A stretch of 5,003 nucleotides of DNA from the NCBI GenBank assembly GCA_020442095.1, contig JAGRKY010000464.1:1-5003 (forward strand), written 5' to 3'. The notes beneath the pieces are model-generated. The model saw nothing but the letters and a program-made list of their open reading frames with translations. It had not been told where the DNA came from and ran no database searches. Both the position numbers and the translations under genes were made by a program. Below are positions 1-4,780 of this stretch, in pieces; positions within the stretch are counted from its first letter, which is position 1, and each line of letters opens with the position of its first letter. This stretch comes from Bauldia sp. (GTDB lineage: Bacteria; Pseudomonadota; Alphaproteobacteria; Rhizobiales; Kaistiaceae).

Positions 1-9
1 GCTTCTCTT

Positions 10-37
10 TTGACAGGGCACGGATGAACCTTATGAT
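10..37 (+). promoter_or_regulatory. Predicted sigma70-type promoter of the LpoA-like lipoprotein gene
   Basis: A perfect -35 hexamer TTGACA (10-15) is followed after 16 bp by TATGAT (32-37), one mismatch from the -10 consensus. The surrounding stretch is the most AT-rich part of the left end in an otherwise GC-rich window. Transcription would begin near 44-46 and leave a leader of roughly 135 nt before the TTG start at 180. The match is seen directly; activity is inferred. It is the only near-consensus promoter I found in the window. Confidence 0.7.
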
Positions 38-80
38 TTATCCATCGTTACCGGATTTCAGGCCGGTCCGCGCGAGTGTA

Positions 81-155
81 AGCGCTATTCAGCGCTCCGG
101 GGCCGGAGAATCGAAGAAAACCGGGCAGGGTCCGGCCGCAAGGCCGCGGGCCCGC
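81..155 (+). other. Structured 5' leader with three small hairpins
   Basis: The predicted untranslated leader contains three stem-loops. AGCGCT (81-86) pairs with AGCGCT (91-96) across an ATTC loop. CTCCG (95-99) pairs with CGGAG (104-108) across GGGC, sharing two bases with the first and so competing with it. CGGCC (133-137) pairs with GGCCG (142-146) across GCAA, a GNRA-type tetraloop. The palindrome GCGGGCCCGC (146-155) overlaps the last stem by one base, about 12 nt before the Shine-Dalgarno sequence. I do not match this to a known riboswitch. Some hairpins are expected by chance at this GC content, so a regulatory role is only a possibility. Confidence 0.35.
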
Positions 156-179
156 CACGGGGCGACCAAGGAGTAACTT

Positions 180-1373
180 TTGTCGAGCCTGTTCCGTGTC
201 CTCGCGGACCGCGCGAAAGTGTCGGTCATCGCGATCGTCGGTGTCATCCTCGCCGCCTGCTCGCCCTCCACAATGCTCAATCCGCCCGCCGGAAGCGTCG
301 CCGGCGGTCCCGTCGCGGGCGAGGTCCTCGGCACCGGGCCCGTCAAGGTCGCGCTGCTGCTGCCGCTCTCGGCCACCGGCAATGCCGGCCAGCTCGCCAG
401 GGACATGCGGAATGCCGCGGAACTCGCGCTGAAGGAATTCCAGGCGGCCAATATCCAGCTCCTGGTCAAGGACGACCGCGGCACCGCCGACGGTGCCCGC
501 GATGCGGCGACGGTGGCGATCTCGGAAGGCGCCCAGCTCATCCTCGGCCCGGTCTTCTCGGAGGCGGTGCGGACCGCCGGCACGGTGGCGAGGCCCGCCA
601 AGATCCCGGTCGTCGCCTTTTCCACCGACGCCTCGACTGCCTCGAAGGGCGTCTACCTGATCAGCTTCCTGCCGCAGAGCGATGTCGACCGGATCATCCG
701 TTTCGCCGCCAGCCAGGGCAAGACCTCCTACGCGGCGCTGCTGCCGGCAAACGCCTATGGCACGCTGGTCGAGGCGGCGCTGCAGCGCGCTGTCGCCGCC
801 AATGGCGGCCGGGTCGTTGCCTCTGAGAAATACAATCTCGACCGCAATTCCATGCAGTCCAAGGCGACGGCGATCGCCAATGTCGTCAAGCAGGGCACGG
901 TCAACGCGGTCTTCATCCCGGACGGCGGCGACGCGACCCCCTTCCTCGCCCAGGTGCTGGCCGCCAATGGCGTGAGCCCGGCGCAGATCAAGTTCCTCGG
1001 CAGCGGCCAGTGGGACGATCCCCGCATCATCGGCGAATCGAACCTCAACGGCGGCTGGTTCCCCGGTCCCGATCTCACCGGCTTCCAGGCCTTCTCGCAG
1101 CGCTACAAGGCCGCCTACGGCTCGGCGCCGGTCCGCAACGCCTCGCTCGCCTATGACGCGGTCAGCCTCGCCGCCGGCCTCTCCGGCCGCTTCGGCGCCC
1201 AGGCCTTCACCGAGAAGGTGCTGACCAACTCCGCCGGCTTCGTCGGCGTCGACGGCGCCTTCCGCTTCCTGGCCAACGGCACCAACCAGCGGACGCTCGC
1301 CGTCTACCAGATCGAGCGCGGCCAGCTCGGCATCGTCTCGCCGGCGCCGAAGAATTTCTCGGCCGGGTTCTAG
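180..1373 (+). CDS. LpoA-like penicillin-binding protein activator lipoprotein (Peripla_BP_6 fold)
   Basis: A 397-residue lipoprotein. Residues 1-26 form a lipoprotein signal peptide: basic residues up to Lys13, a hydrophobic core, then the lipobox LAAC with Cys27 as the lipidation site. Ser28 at +2 is compatible with outer-membrane sorting by the Lol rule. A Gly/Pro/Ala-rich linker follows to about residue 54, then a type I periplasmic-binding fold opening with VKVALLLPLSATG (55-67) and running to about residue 380. Alphaproteobacterial proteins of this shape are annotated as penicillin-binding protein activators by similarity to the C-terminal domain of LpoA, which stimulates a class A PBP in gammaproteobacteria. 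The N-terminal helical repeat domain of enterobacterial LpoA is absent, so the activator role is inferred. Because the fold is shared with Leu/Ile/Val-binding ABC components, a ligand-binding role is possible, but no transporter genes are adjacent. The TTG start is supported by AAGGAG (168-173) six bases upstream and by the well-formed signal peptide. The gene is intact. Confidence 0.82.
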   Translation: MSSLFRVLADRAKVSVIAIVGVILAACSPSTMLNPPAGSVAGGPVAGEVLGTGPVKVALLLPLSATGNAGQLARDMRNAAELALKEFQAANIQLLVKDDRGTADGARDAATVAISEGAQLILGPVFSEAVRTAGTVARPAKIPVVAFSTDASTASKGVYLISFLPQSDVDRIIRFAASQGKTSYAALLPANAYGTLVEAALQRAVAANGGRVVASEKYNLDRNSMQSKATAIANVVKQGTVNAVFIPDGGDATPFLAQVLAANGVSPAQIKFLGSGQWDDPRIIGESNLNGGWFPGPDLTGFQAFSQRYKAAYGSAPVRNASLAYDAVSLAAGLSGRFGAQAFTEKVLTNSAGFVGVDGAFRFLANGTNQRTLAVYQIERGQLGIVSPAPKNFSAGF

Positions 1374-1385
1374 GATCGATCCTCC

Positions 1386-1404
1386 CGCGGCCGGCCGGGC
1401 CGCG
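1386..1404 (+). terminator. Possible weak terminator hairpin after the LpoA-like gene
   Basis: CGCGGCC (1386-1392) pairs perfectly with GGCCGCG (1398-1404) around a five-base loop, 13 bp after the TAG stop. Only three T residues follow (1410-1412), after a GC-rich spacer, so it lacks a proper T-tract. The rest of the 149-bp gap (1374-1522) holds a short CCTAT/ATAGG dyad (1434-1452) and no convincing promoter. Readthrough into the next gene is therefore possible. Confidence 0.35.
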
Positions 1405-1522
1405 CCCGCTTTACCGGATCACAACCAAATCGGCCTATCCCCCCGGAATAGGATCACCGTTGCCGCGCCCAGGATGACCGGCGGCGGCCGACCCTGTCGC
1501 GAAGCAGAAGGGGGTAACGACC

Positions 1523-2662
1523 TTGCCGATCCGTCAACACGCTGAAGTCCGTCGACGGGCGCGCGCGCTCGCATCGCTCACCGGCGCCCTCTGCCTCTTC
1601 GCCGCGCCGCTGGCGGCGGCCGATGAGACGCTCCCCGCCTATCTCGCCGTCGCGGTCGGCAAGGGCGCGCCAGCCTCGAAGGCGGACGTCGCCGCCGCCA
1701 ACGTCATGGCGCTCGACGACGGCATGCAGCAGATCTACGGGCTGTCGCTGGAGAAATACAAAGCCAACATCCGCGCCGAGACACCGGTCATCATCGCCCG
1801 CTTCGACGACTTCGGCGGATCGATGACGCTCTATCCCCCCGGCAAGGACCCGATCCACGCCGAGCCGGTCCCGCAGATCTACACGCTGGTCAAGTCGGTC
1901 TCGCACAGCACGATGGCCATGTACCAGCTCGTCGCGCCCTATCTGCGCGATCCCGGCGACACCTCATGGCGGGCGCCGATGGCGGTCTACCTCGCGCGTA
2001 TCAAGTCCGCGCAGGCGACGCTCGGCGACCTCGACCTGCCCGACAACGTGCGCAAGCGCCTCGACGGCATGCTCGCCAGGGACATCGCCTTCATGGAGAA
2101 ATGCCTCGAGACCGGCACCTTCACCTTCGCCGATCTCGACGCCTTCGCGCGCTCGGTCGAGCCGGACATCGTCAAGAATGTCGCCCTCGCCGCCAGCACC
2201 CAGGTCGACCACTGGGAGAGCGTGCTGACAGGCTGGCAGAAAATGCTCGGCCCGGAATGGGACAAGACCTACGCGATCACCAACACCCTCTACGTCACGC
2301 GCCAGAACAACATCCTGTTCACCGTCCTCGCCCAGTTCATGGGCAAGGAGGCGATCGACGATCGCCTGATCCTGGTCGGCACCACCGCCTTCACCACTAC
2401 CGAGGACACGCTGTTCGACGTCCTCGCGCGGATCATCGCCGACCGGCCGCTCGGCGATGTCTTCTTCAGGAACTTCTACCTGATGGACGCCGAGCTGATC
2501 GGCAGCGCCGCCCAACAGGCGGTCGAGGTCGACGCGGCAAAGCAGGGGAAGAAGGCGCTCCTGCCGACGCTGGCGCCGTTCGACACCCACGAGTGGCCCT
2601 GGCCCGCCGATCCGGCCTCCGGCCCGGGCCCGGCGGACATGCAGGAAATCCCCGGCGACTGA
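1523..2662 (+). CDS. Predicted exported protein of unknown function
   Basis: A 379-residue protein that I cannot assign to a family. The N-terminus has an arginine-rich segment (RRRAR, 10-14), a hydrophobic core (about 15-30) and an AAA signal-peptidase I site giving predicted cleavage after Ala33, so export to the periplasm or beyond is likely. The mature part looks mostly alpha-helical with no obvious membrane span. It contains one cysteine (about Cys194), making structural disulfides unlikely. I see no nucleotide-binding, zinc-binding or hydrolase signature. The part that looks most like a structured core, about 252-327, begins ITNTLYVTRQNN and is rich in aromatic and acidic residues. The C-terminus (HEWPWPADPASGPGPADMQE) is Pro/Gly-rich and probably disordered. 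The TTG start is supported by AAGGGGG (1508-1514) eight bases upstream and by the signal peptide directly after it. Codon use resembles the neighbours. It lies 149 bp after the LpoA-like gene on the same strand, so co-transcription is uncertain. Confidence 0.85.
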   Translation: MPIRQHAEVRRRARALASLTGALCLFAAPLAAADETLPAYLAVAVGKGAPASKADVAAANVMALDDGMQQIYGLSLEKYKANIRAETPVIIARFDDFGGSMTLYPPGKDPIHAEPVPQIYTLVKSVSHSTMAMYQLVAPYLRDPGDTSWRAPMAVYLARIKSAQATLGDLDLPDNVRKRLDGMLARDIAFMEKCLETGTFTFADLDAFARSVEPDIVKNVALAASTQVDHWESVLTGWQKMLGPEWDKTYAITNTLYVTRQNNILFTVLAQFMGKEAIDDRLILVGTTAFTTTEDTLFDVLARIIADRPLGDVFFRNFYLMDAELIGSAAQQAVEVDAAKQGKKALLPTLAPFDTHEWPWPADPASGPGPADMQEIPGD

Positions 2663-2677
2663 GCGTCGCTGACGCTC
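2661..2677. terminator. Perfect 7-bp hairpin overlapping the stop codon (first of a pair)
   Basis: GAGCGTC (2661-2667) pairs perfectly with GACGCTC (2671-2677) around a GCT loop. The left arm includes the last two bases of the TGA stop of the unknown exported protein. No T-tract follows. With the hairpin at 2689-2708 it probably forms the termination or 3'-end-protection region between convergent genes. Confidence 0.45.
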
Positions 2678-2688
2678 CGTAAACCGAA

Positions 2689-2708
2689 AGGTCCGGTCCG
2701 CCGGACCT
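2689..2708. terminator. Perfect 8-bp hairpin between convergent genes, likely bidirectional terminator
   Basis: AGGTCCGG (2689-2696) pairs perfectly with CCGGACCT (2701-2708) around a TCCG loop. Read on the minus strand the stem is followed by TTCGGTTTACGG, a moderately T-rich tail; on the plus strand only ATTCCG follows. Its right edge overlaps the TAG stop of the minus-strand GlcG/HbpS-like gene (2707-2709). Position and symmetry fit a terminator shared by both transcription units, acting better on the minus strand. Confidence 0.55.
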
Positions 2709-3234
2709 ATTCCGCGTCGGCCCCGGCGGCGAGCTTCTCGAAAGCGGCCGCGCCGGCGCGCGCCACGGCGTCGTCGCCCAGTCCCTCGACGCAGCCGGCC
2801 GTGCCGACCGCGCCGACGATCGCGTCGCCGTCGCGTAACGGCACGCCGCCCATCAGGAACAGGGCATTACGGACATGGGGAAGCTGGCCGTCGTCCTCCA
2901 CCCCCGCTTTCACCGTGGCGAGGAGATCGCGGGTCGAGGCGCGGAGGTTGACCGCCGTCCAGGCCTTGCGCGTCGCGCCGGTCACGAACTGCTCGGTCGC
3001 CCCGTCCTGGCGGAGGAGGACCAGCGGCAGGGCGCTGTCGTCGACCACGACGACCGCCGACACGCATTTCTGCGCCTCCGCTTCCGCGAGGCTGGCCCTG
3101 GCGATCTCCATAGCCGCCTCGAAGCTCACGCTCCGGCGCTCGACGACCGCCGGGCCGGCGTCGGCCGGCAGGGCGGCGAACGGCGCAAGCACTAGGACGA
3201 GTGCGACTGCCGCCGCACTGAGACCTCTCCGCAT
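2707..3234 (-). CDS. Exported GlcG/HbpS-like (DUF336) protein
   Basis: A 175-residue protein with a signal peptide (MRRG, hydrophobic core about 5-22, predicted cleavage after ADA at 24-26) and one GlcG/HbpS domain covering about 35-170. Family hallmarks are VVDDSALPLVLLRQDGA (63-79), the helix RKAWTAVNLRAST (89-101) and the glycine-rich strand-turn GGVPLRDGDAIVGAVGTAG (129-147). Members include HbpS, an extracellular haem-binding protein of Streptomyces, and GlcG of glycolate-utilisation loci. Their biochemical role is incompletely defined, so haem or small-molecule binding in the periplasm is inferred. The two cysteines of the mature protein (57 and 148) could form a disulfide. I start at the second of two close in-frame ATGs because GGAAGG lies nine bases before it, whereas it directly abuts the upstream ATG (3241-3243). 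A longer reading from 3339 adds an uncharacteristic N-terminus and hides the signal peptide. The SDR gene lies 130 bp upstream on the same strand. Confidence 0.85.
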   Translation of the reverse strand: MRRGLSAAAVALVLVLAPFAALPADAGPAVVERRSVSFEAAMEIARASLAEAEAQKCVSAVVVVDDSALPLVLLRQDGATEQFVTGATRKAWTAVNLRASTRDLLATVKAGVEDDGQLPHVRNALFLMGGVPLRDGDAIVGAVGTAGCVEGLGDDAVARAGAAAFEKLAAGADAE

Positions 3235-3243
3235 CGTCTTCAT

Positions 3244-3249
3244 CCTTCC
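3244..3249 (-). promoter_or_regulatory. Ribosome binding site that decides the GlcG/HbpS start
   Basis: GGAAGG on the minus strand lies directly against the ATG at 3241-3243 (zero spacing, unusable) and nine bases before the ATG at 3232-3234 (near ideal). This selects the downstream ATG and removes three residues (MKT) from the alternative reading. Confidence 0.6.
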
Positions 3250-3321
3250 CGCGTGTCTCTGGTAGCCAACCGCAAACCGGGCAGGCATGCCGATCCTAGA
3301 GGGCGAAGGATGAAGCGAGTG

Positions 3322-3339
3322 TTGCGGCTGCCGCCGCAA
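3322..3339 (-). terminator. Possible hairpin between the SDR and GlcG/HbpS genes
   Basis: TTGCGGC (3322-3328) pairs perfectly with GCCGCAA (3333-3339) around a four-base loop, 26 bp past the SDR stop on the minus strand. No T-tract follows in the transcript direction (CACTCGCTTC), so it may attenuate or stabilise rather than terminate. I saw no convincing promoter in the rest of the 130-bp gap, which leaves co-transcription of the two genes open. Confidence 0.3.
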
Positions 3340-3364
3340 TCGCCGGCCCGCGCGCGTCCTGCGG

Positions 3365-4090
3365 TCAGTAGACCGCTCGTCCGCCCGACACGTCGAAGGT
3401 CGCGCCGATGTTGAAGGAGCAGGCTTCCGAGCAGAGGAAGAGCGCGATGTCGGCGACTTCGTCGACGGTGCCGAGCCGCTTGGCCGGGCTCGCGTCGATC
3501 ATCCCTTGCACCACCTCCTCCGCCATCTGGCCGAGGATTTCCGTCGCGACGGCCGCCGGCGCGATGCAGTTCACGCGAATGTCGGTCTCGGCCAGCTCCT
3601 TGCCGAAGGACTTGGTGAAGGCGATGATCCCCGCCTTCGCCGCCGCATAGGCCGAGACCAGCGGCGTGCCGTTCTTGCCGGCGAGCGAGGCCATGTTGAC
3701 CACCCGGCCGTAGCCGTTCCGCTGCATCAGGGGAACGACCTGACGGCAGACCTCGAAGGTGCCGAAGAGGTTGACGTCGACGATCCGCCGCCACCGGTCG
3801 GGATCGAAGCCAAGCACCGGCGCGCTCTCGCCGACAATGCCGGCATTGTTGACGAGGATGTCGACCGCCGGATGCGCTCCGGAAAGCGCGGACACGGCGC
3901 GCCCGATCGACGCCGCGTCGGTGACGTCAACCTCGGCGAAGGACACGCCGGGATAAGCCGGCTCGACCAGATCCCAGACGATCACCGCCGCGCCGGCATC
4001 GCGCAACCGCTCGACGATCGCCCGGCCGATGCCGTTCGATCCGCCGGTGACGACAGCGACCCGCCCCGCGAAATCAAAGGCAACTGGCAT
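3365..4090 (-). CDS. Short-chain dehydrogenase/reductase (classical SDR, NAD(P)-dependent)
   Basis: A 241-residue cytoplasmic oxidoreductase of usual classical-SDR length. The Rossmann nucleotide-binding motif TGGSNGIG is at 15-22. Asp40 at the end of the second strand suggests preference for NAD over NADP. Asp55-Val56 fit the adenine pocket and NNAG is at 81-84. The catalytic tetrad is complete: Asn107, Ser135, Tyr148 and Lys152 (YAAAK). The usual PG motif after the sixth strand reads PA here (178-179), a small departure, with Thr183 following as in the family. The substrate cannot be read from sequence; relatives act on sugars, polyols, steroids or 3-oxoacyl thioesters and are often loosely labelled FabG. 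The ATG at 4090 is chosen because GGGAGG (4101-4106) precedes it by 10-11 bases and the Rossmann fold starts at once. An upstream ATG at 4127-4129 would add 13 residues and has a weaker AAGGA contributed by the intergenic repeat. The 130 bp to the downstream GlcG/HbpS gene permit but do not prove an operon. Confidence 0.9.
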   Translation of the reverse strand: MPVAFDFAGRVAVVTGGSNGIGRAIVERLRDAGAAVIVWDLVEPAYPGVSFAEVDVTDAASIGRAVSALSGAHPAVDILVNNAGIVGESAPVLGFDPDRWRRIVDVNLFGTFEVCRQVVPLMQRNGYGRVVNMASLAGKNGTPLVSAYAAAKAGIIAFTKSFGKELAETDIRVNCIAPAAVATEILGQMAEEVVQGMIDASPAKRLGTVDEVADIALFLCSEACSFNIGATFDVSGGRAVY

Positions 4091-4100
4091 GTCGAGATTT

Positions 4101-4106
4101 CCTCCC
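4101..4106 (-). promoter_or_regulatory. Ribosome binding site that decides the SDR start
   Basis: GGGAGG, continuing into GGGAGGA, on the minus strand lies about ten bases before the ATG at 4088-4090. It is the strongest Shine-Dalgarno in this gap and favours the 241-residue form over a 299-residue reading that would translate the intergenic repeat. Confidence 0.65.
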
Positions 4107-4134
4107 GACGCGATCTTATCACGGGACATAGCGG

Positions 4135-4181
4135 GTGCGTCCTTCGAGGCTTCGCGTCCCGCAAAGCACCTCAGGATGGCG
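4135..4181. repeat. Palindromic intergenic repeat, copy A
   Basis: The unit runs from GTGCGTCCTTCGAGGCT (4135-4151) to GCACCTCAGGATGGCG (4166-4181). The two ends are partly complementary (GAGGCTT against AAGCACCTC, with a two-base bulge), giving an imperfect stem-loop. The pattern CATCCTGAGG...CCTCGAAGGACG resembles dispersed intergenic repeats I have met in Hyphomicrobiales genomes; that association is from memory. It lies just upstream of the SDR ribosome binding site. Confidence 0.6.
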
Positions 4182-4213
4182 AGGTTGTCAGAGCCGGGCC
4201 AATCGCCAAACCC

Positions 4214-4268
4214 CGCCATGCCGAGGTGCGACCCCGGCCCTGAGCCGGGGGAGCCTCGAAGCACGCAC
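4214..4268. repeat. Palindromic intergenic repeat, copy B, inverted relative to copy A
   Basis: Read on the minus strand, this copy begins GTGCGTGCTTCGAGGCT (16 of 17 identical to copy A) and ends GCACCTCGGCATGGCG (14 of 16 identical). The centre differs: it carries its own hairpin, CCCCGGC (4232-4238) pairing with GCCGGGG (4244-4250) around a five-base loop, and is about 8 bp longer than copy A. Conserved ends with a variable centre fit a mobile or formerly mobile palindromic repeat. No transposase is present. Only 23 bp separate it from the DUF2000 stop codon, so the structure could also act as a transcript 3' end. Confidence 0.6.
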
Positions 4269-4291
4269 GGCCACCACAGGCGGCGCGAATC

Positions 4292-4699
4292 CTACGGGTG
4301 GAGCCGGGCGCCCTTGACCGCCTTGTCGACGTCCTTCTTCGGCCCGCGGACGGCGATTCCGACGAGATCGGGGGCATCGGCAGGTTCCTGCCTGAAGACC
4401 TCGCGATTGGCCGCATCGTGTCCGGTCGAGAACATCGCCCTGACATAGGCGGCACAGGCAAGACCGCGATCGAAGGCCTGACCCCGGGCCCGAAGCAGGA
4501 TGTCGGCCGGCGCCGCGAAGATCATGATCGGCTGGCCGAGCAGCGCGGCGTAGGTGCGCCCCGTGCCGTCCTCGTAGGGAAGCCCCATCGCATCGGGGGC
4601 CGTGCCGGCGATTCCGGTCGCAAGGAAGGCCGTGACATTCAGCTTCTGCCAGACCGGAAGGTCGTCCAGGACCAGAATGGCGACTTTGGTGTCGAACAT
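4292..4699 (-). CDS. DUF2000 family protein
   Basis: A 135-residue cytoplasmic protein matching the DUF2000 family over its full length. It opens with a strand (MFDTKVAILVLDDL), then the conserved helix WQKLNVTAFLATGIAG (17-32), the segment MGLPYEDGTGRTYAALLGQP (38-57) leading into a buried strand IMIFAA (58-63), a long helix around 65-92, and a terminal strand plus lysine-rich tail (GIAVRGPKKDVDKAVKGARL, 114-133). The family is related in fold to PTH2-type peptidyl-tRNA hydrolases, but its function is not established and hydrolase activity should not be assumed. The ATG start fits the family N-terminus; the ribosome binding site is modest (GGGG about seven bases upstream). It is divergent from the Lrp/AsnC regulator across 81 bp containing a dyad, so control by that regulator is the simplest inference. 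Downstream, 201 bp with two repeats separate it from the SDR gene. Confidence 0.85.
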   Translation of the reverse strand: MFDTKVAILVLDDLPVWQKLNVTAFLATGIAGTAPDAMGLPYEDGTGRTYAALLGQPIMIFAAPADILLRARGQAFDRGLACAAYVRAMFSTGHDAANREVFRQEPADAPDLVGIAVRGPKKDVDKAVKGARLHP

Positions 4700-4713
4700 G
4701 GCAGACCCCGCGA

Positions 4714-4759
4714 CTGAATAATGTTAGGTATTCTTCCCAATACACTGACATTCATTCAG
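4714..4759. promoter_or_regulatory. Nested dyad in the divergent promoter region, predicted Lrp/AsnC-type operator
   Basis: An AT-rich island lies between the DUF2000 and Lrp/AsnC genes. The outer arms CTGAATAATGT (4714-4724) and ACATTCATTCAG (4748-4759) are reverse complements apart from one extra C. The inner arms GTATT (4728-4732) and AATAC (4739-4743) are perfect and share nearly the same centre (about 4736). Lrp/AsnC proteins typically bind extended AT-rich dyads and often regulate themselves and a divergent neighbour. TACACT (4741-4746) is a possible -10 for the regulator gene, but no matching -35 is evident. The symmetry is seen directly; the binding protein is inferred. Confidence 0.6.
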
Positions 4760-4768
4760 CTCGATAGC

Positions 4769-4773
4769 GGGAG
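4769..4773 (+). promoter_or_regulatory. Ribosome binding site that decides the Lrp/AsnC start
   Basis: GGGAG lies seven bases before the TTG at 4781-4783. The in-frame ATG at 4832 has only a GC-rich, purine-poor stretch upstream and no Shine-Dalgarno. The TTG is therefore the better start. Confidence 0.6.
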
Positions 4774-4780
4774 TCGCGCC

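Noticed and set aside
1..60. Start of a divergent minus-strand gene at the left edge (rsmI is a plausible neighbour of this lipoprotein in related genomes)
   Set aside because: No convincing start codon with ribosome binding site or recognisable N-terminus is visible on the minus strand, so any such gene would begin outside the window.
89..625. Minus-strand open frame of 178 codons opposite the LpoA-like gene
   Set aside because: It has a low-complexity Ser/Ala/Pro/Arg-rich translation with no family resemblance, and lies opposite the promoter leader and a well-supported gene. It is an artefact of GC-rich codon bias.
1373..1382. Palindrome GGATCGATCC at the stop codon of the LpoA-like gene
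   Set aside because: It is a ten-base palindrome without a loop or second copy nearby; chance occurrence is adequate.
1410..1440. Possible promoter before the unknown exported protein (TTTACC then GCCTAT)
   Set aside because: Both hexamers match the consensus poorly; too weak to call.
1964..2590. Long open frames on both strands within the unknown exported protein gene (minus 1964-2590, plus 1966-2682)
   Set aside because: Their translations are Arg/Gly/Asp-rich and featureless. The 1523-2662 frame has a ribosome binding site, a signal peptide and protein-like composition, so the others are shadows.
3235..3339. N-terminal extension of the GlcG/HbpS protein from 3339
   Set aside because: It would bury the signal peptide behind 35 atypical residues; the GGAAGG spacing supports the ATG at 3234 instead.
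4091..4264. N-terminal extension of the SDR from an ATG at 4264
   Set aside because: The extra 58 residues translate the inverted intergenic repeats and precede a strong Shine-Dalgarno located just before the canonical SDR start at 4090.
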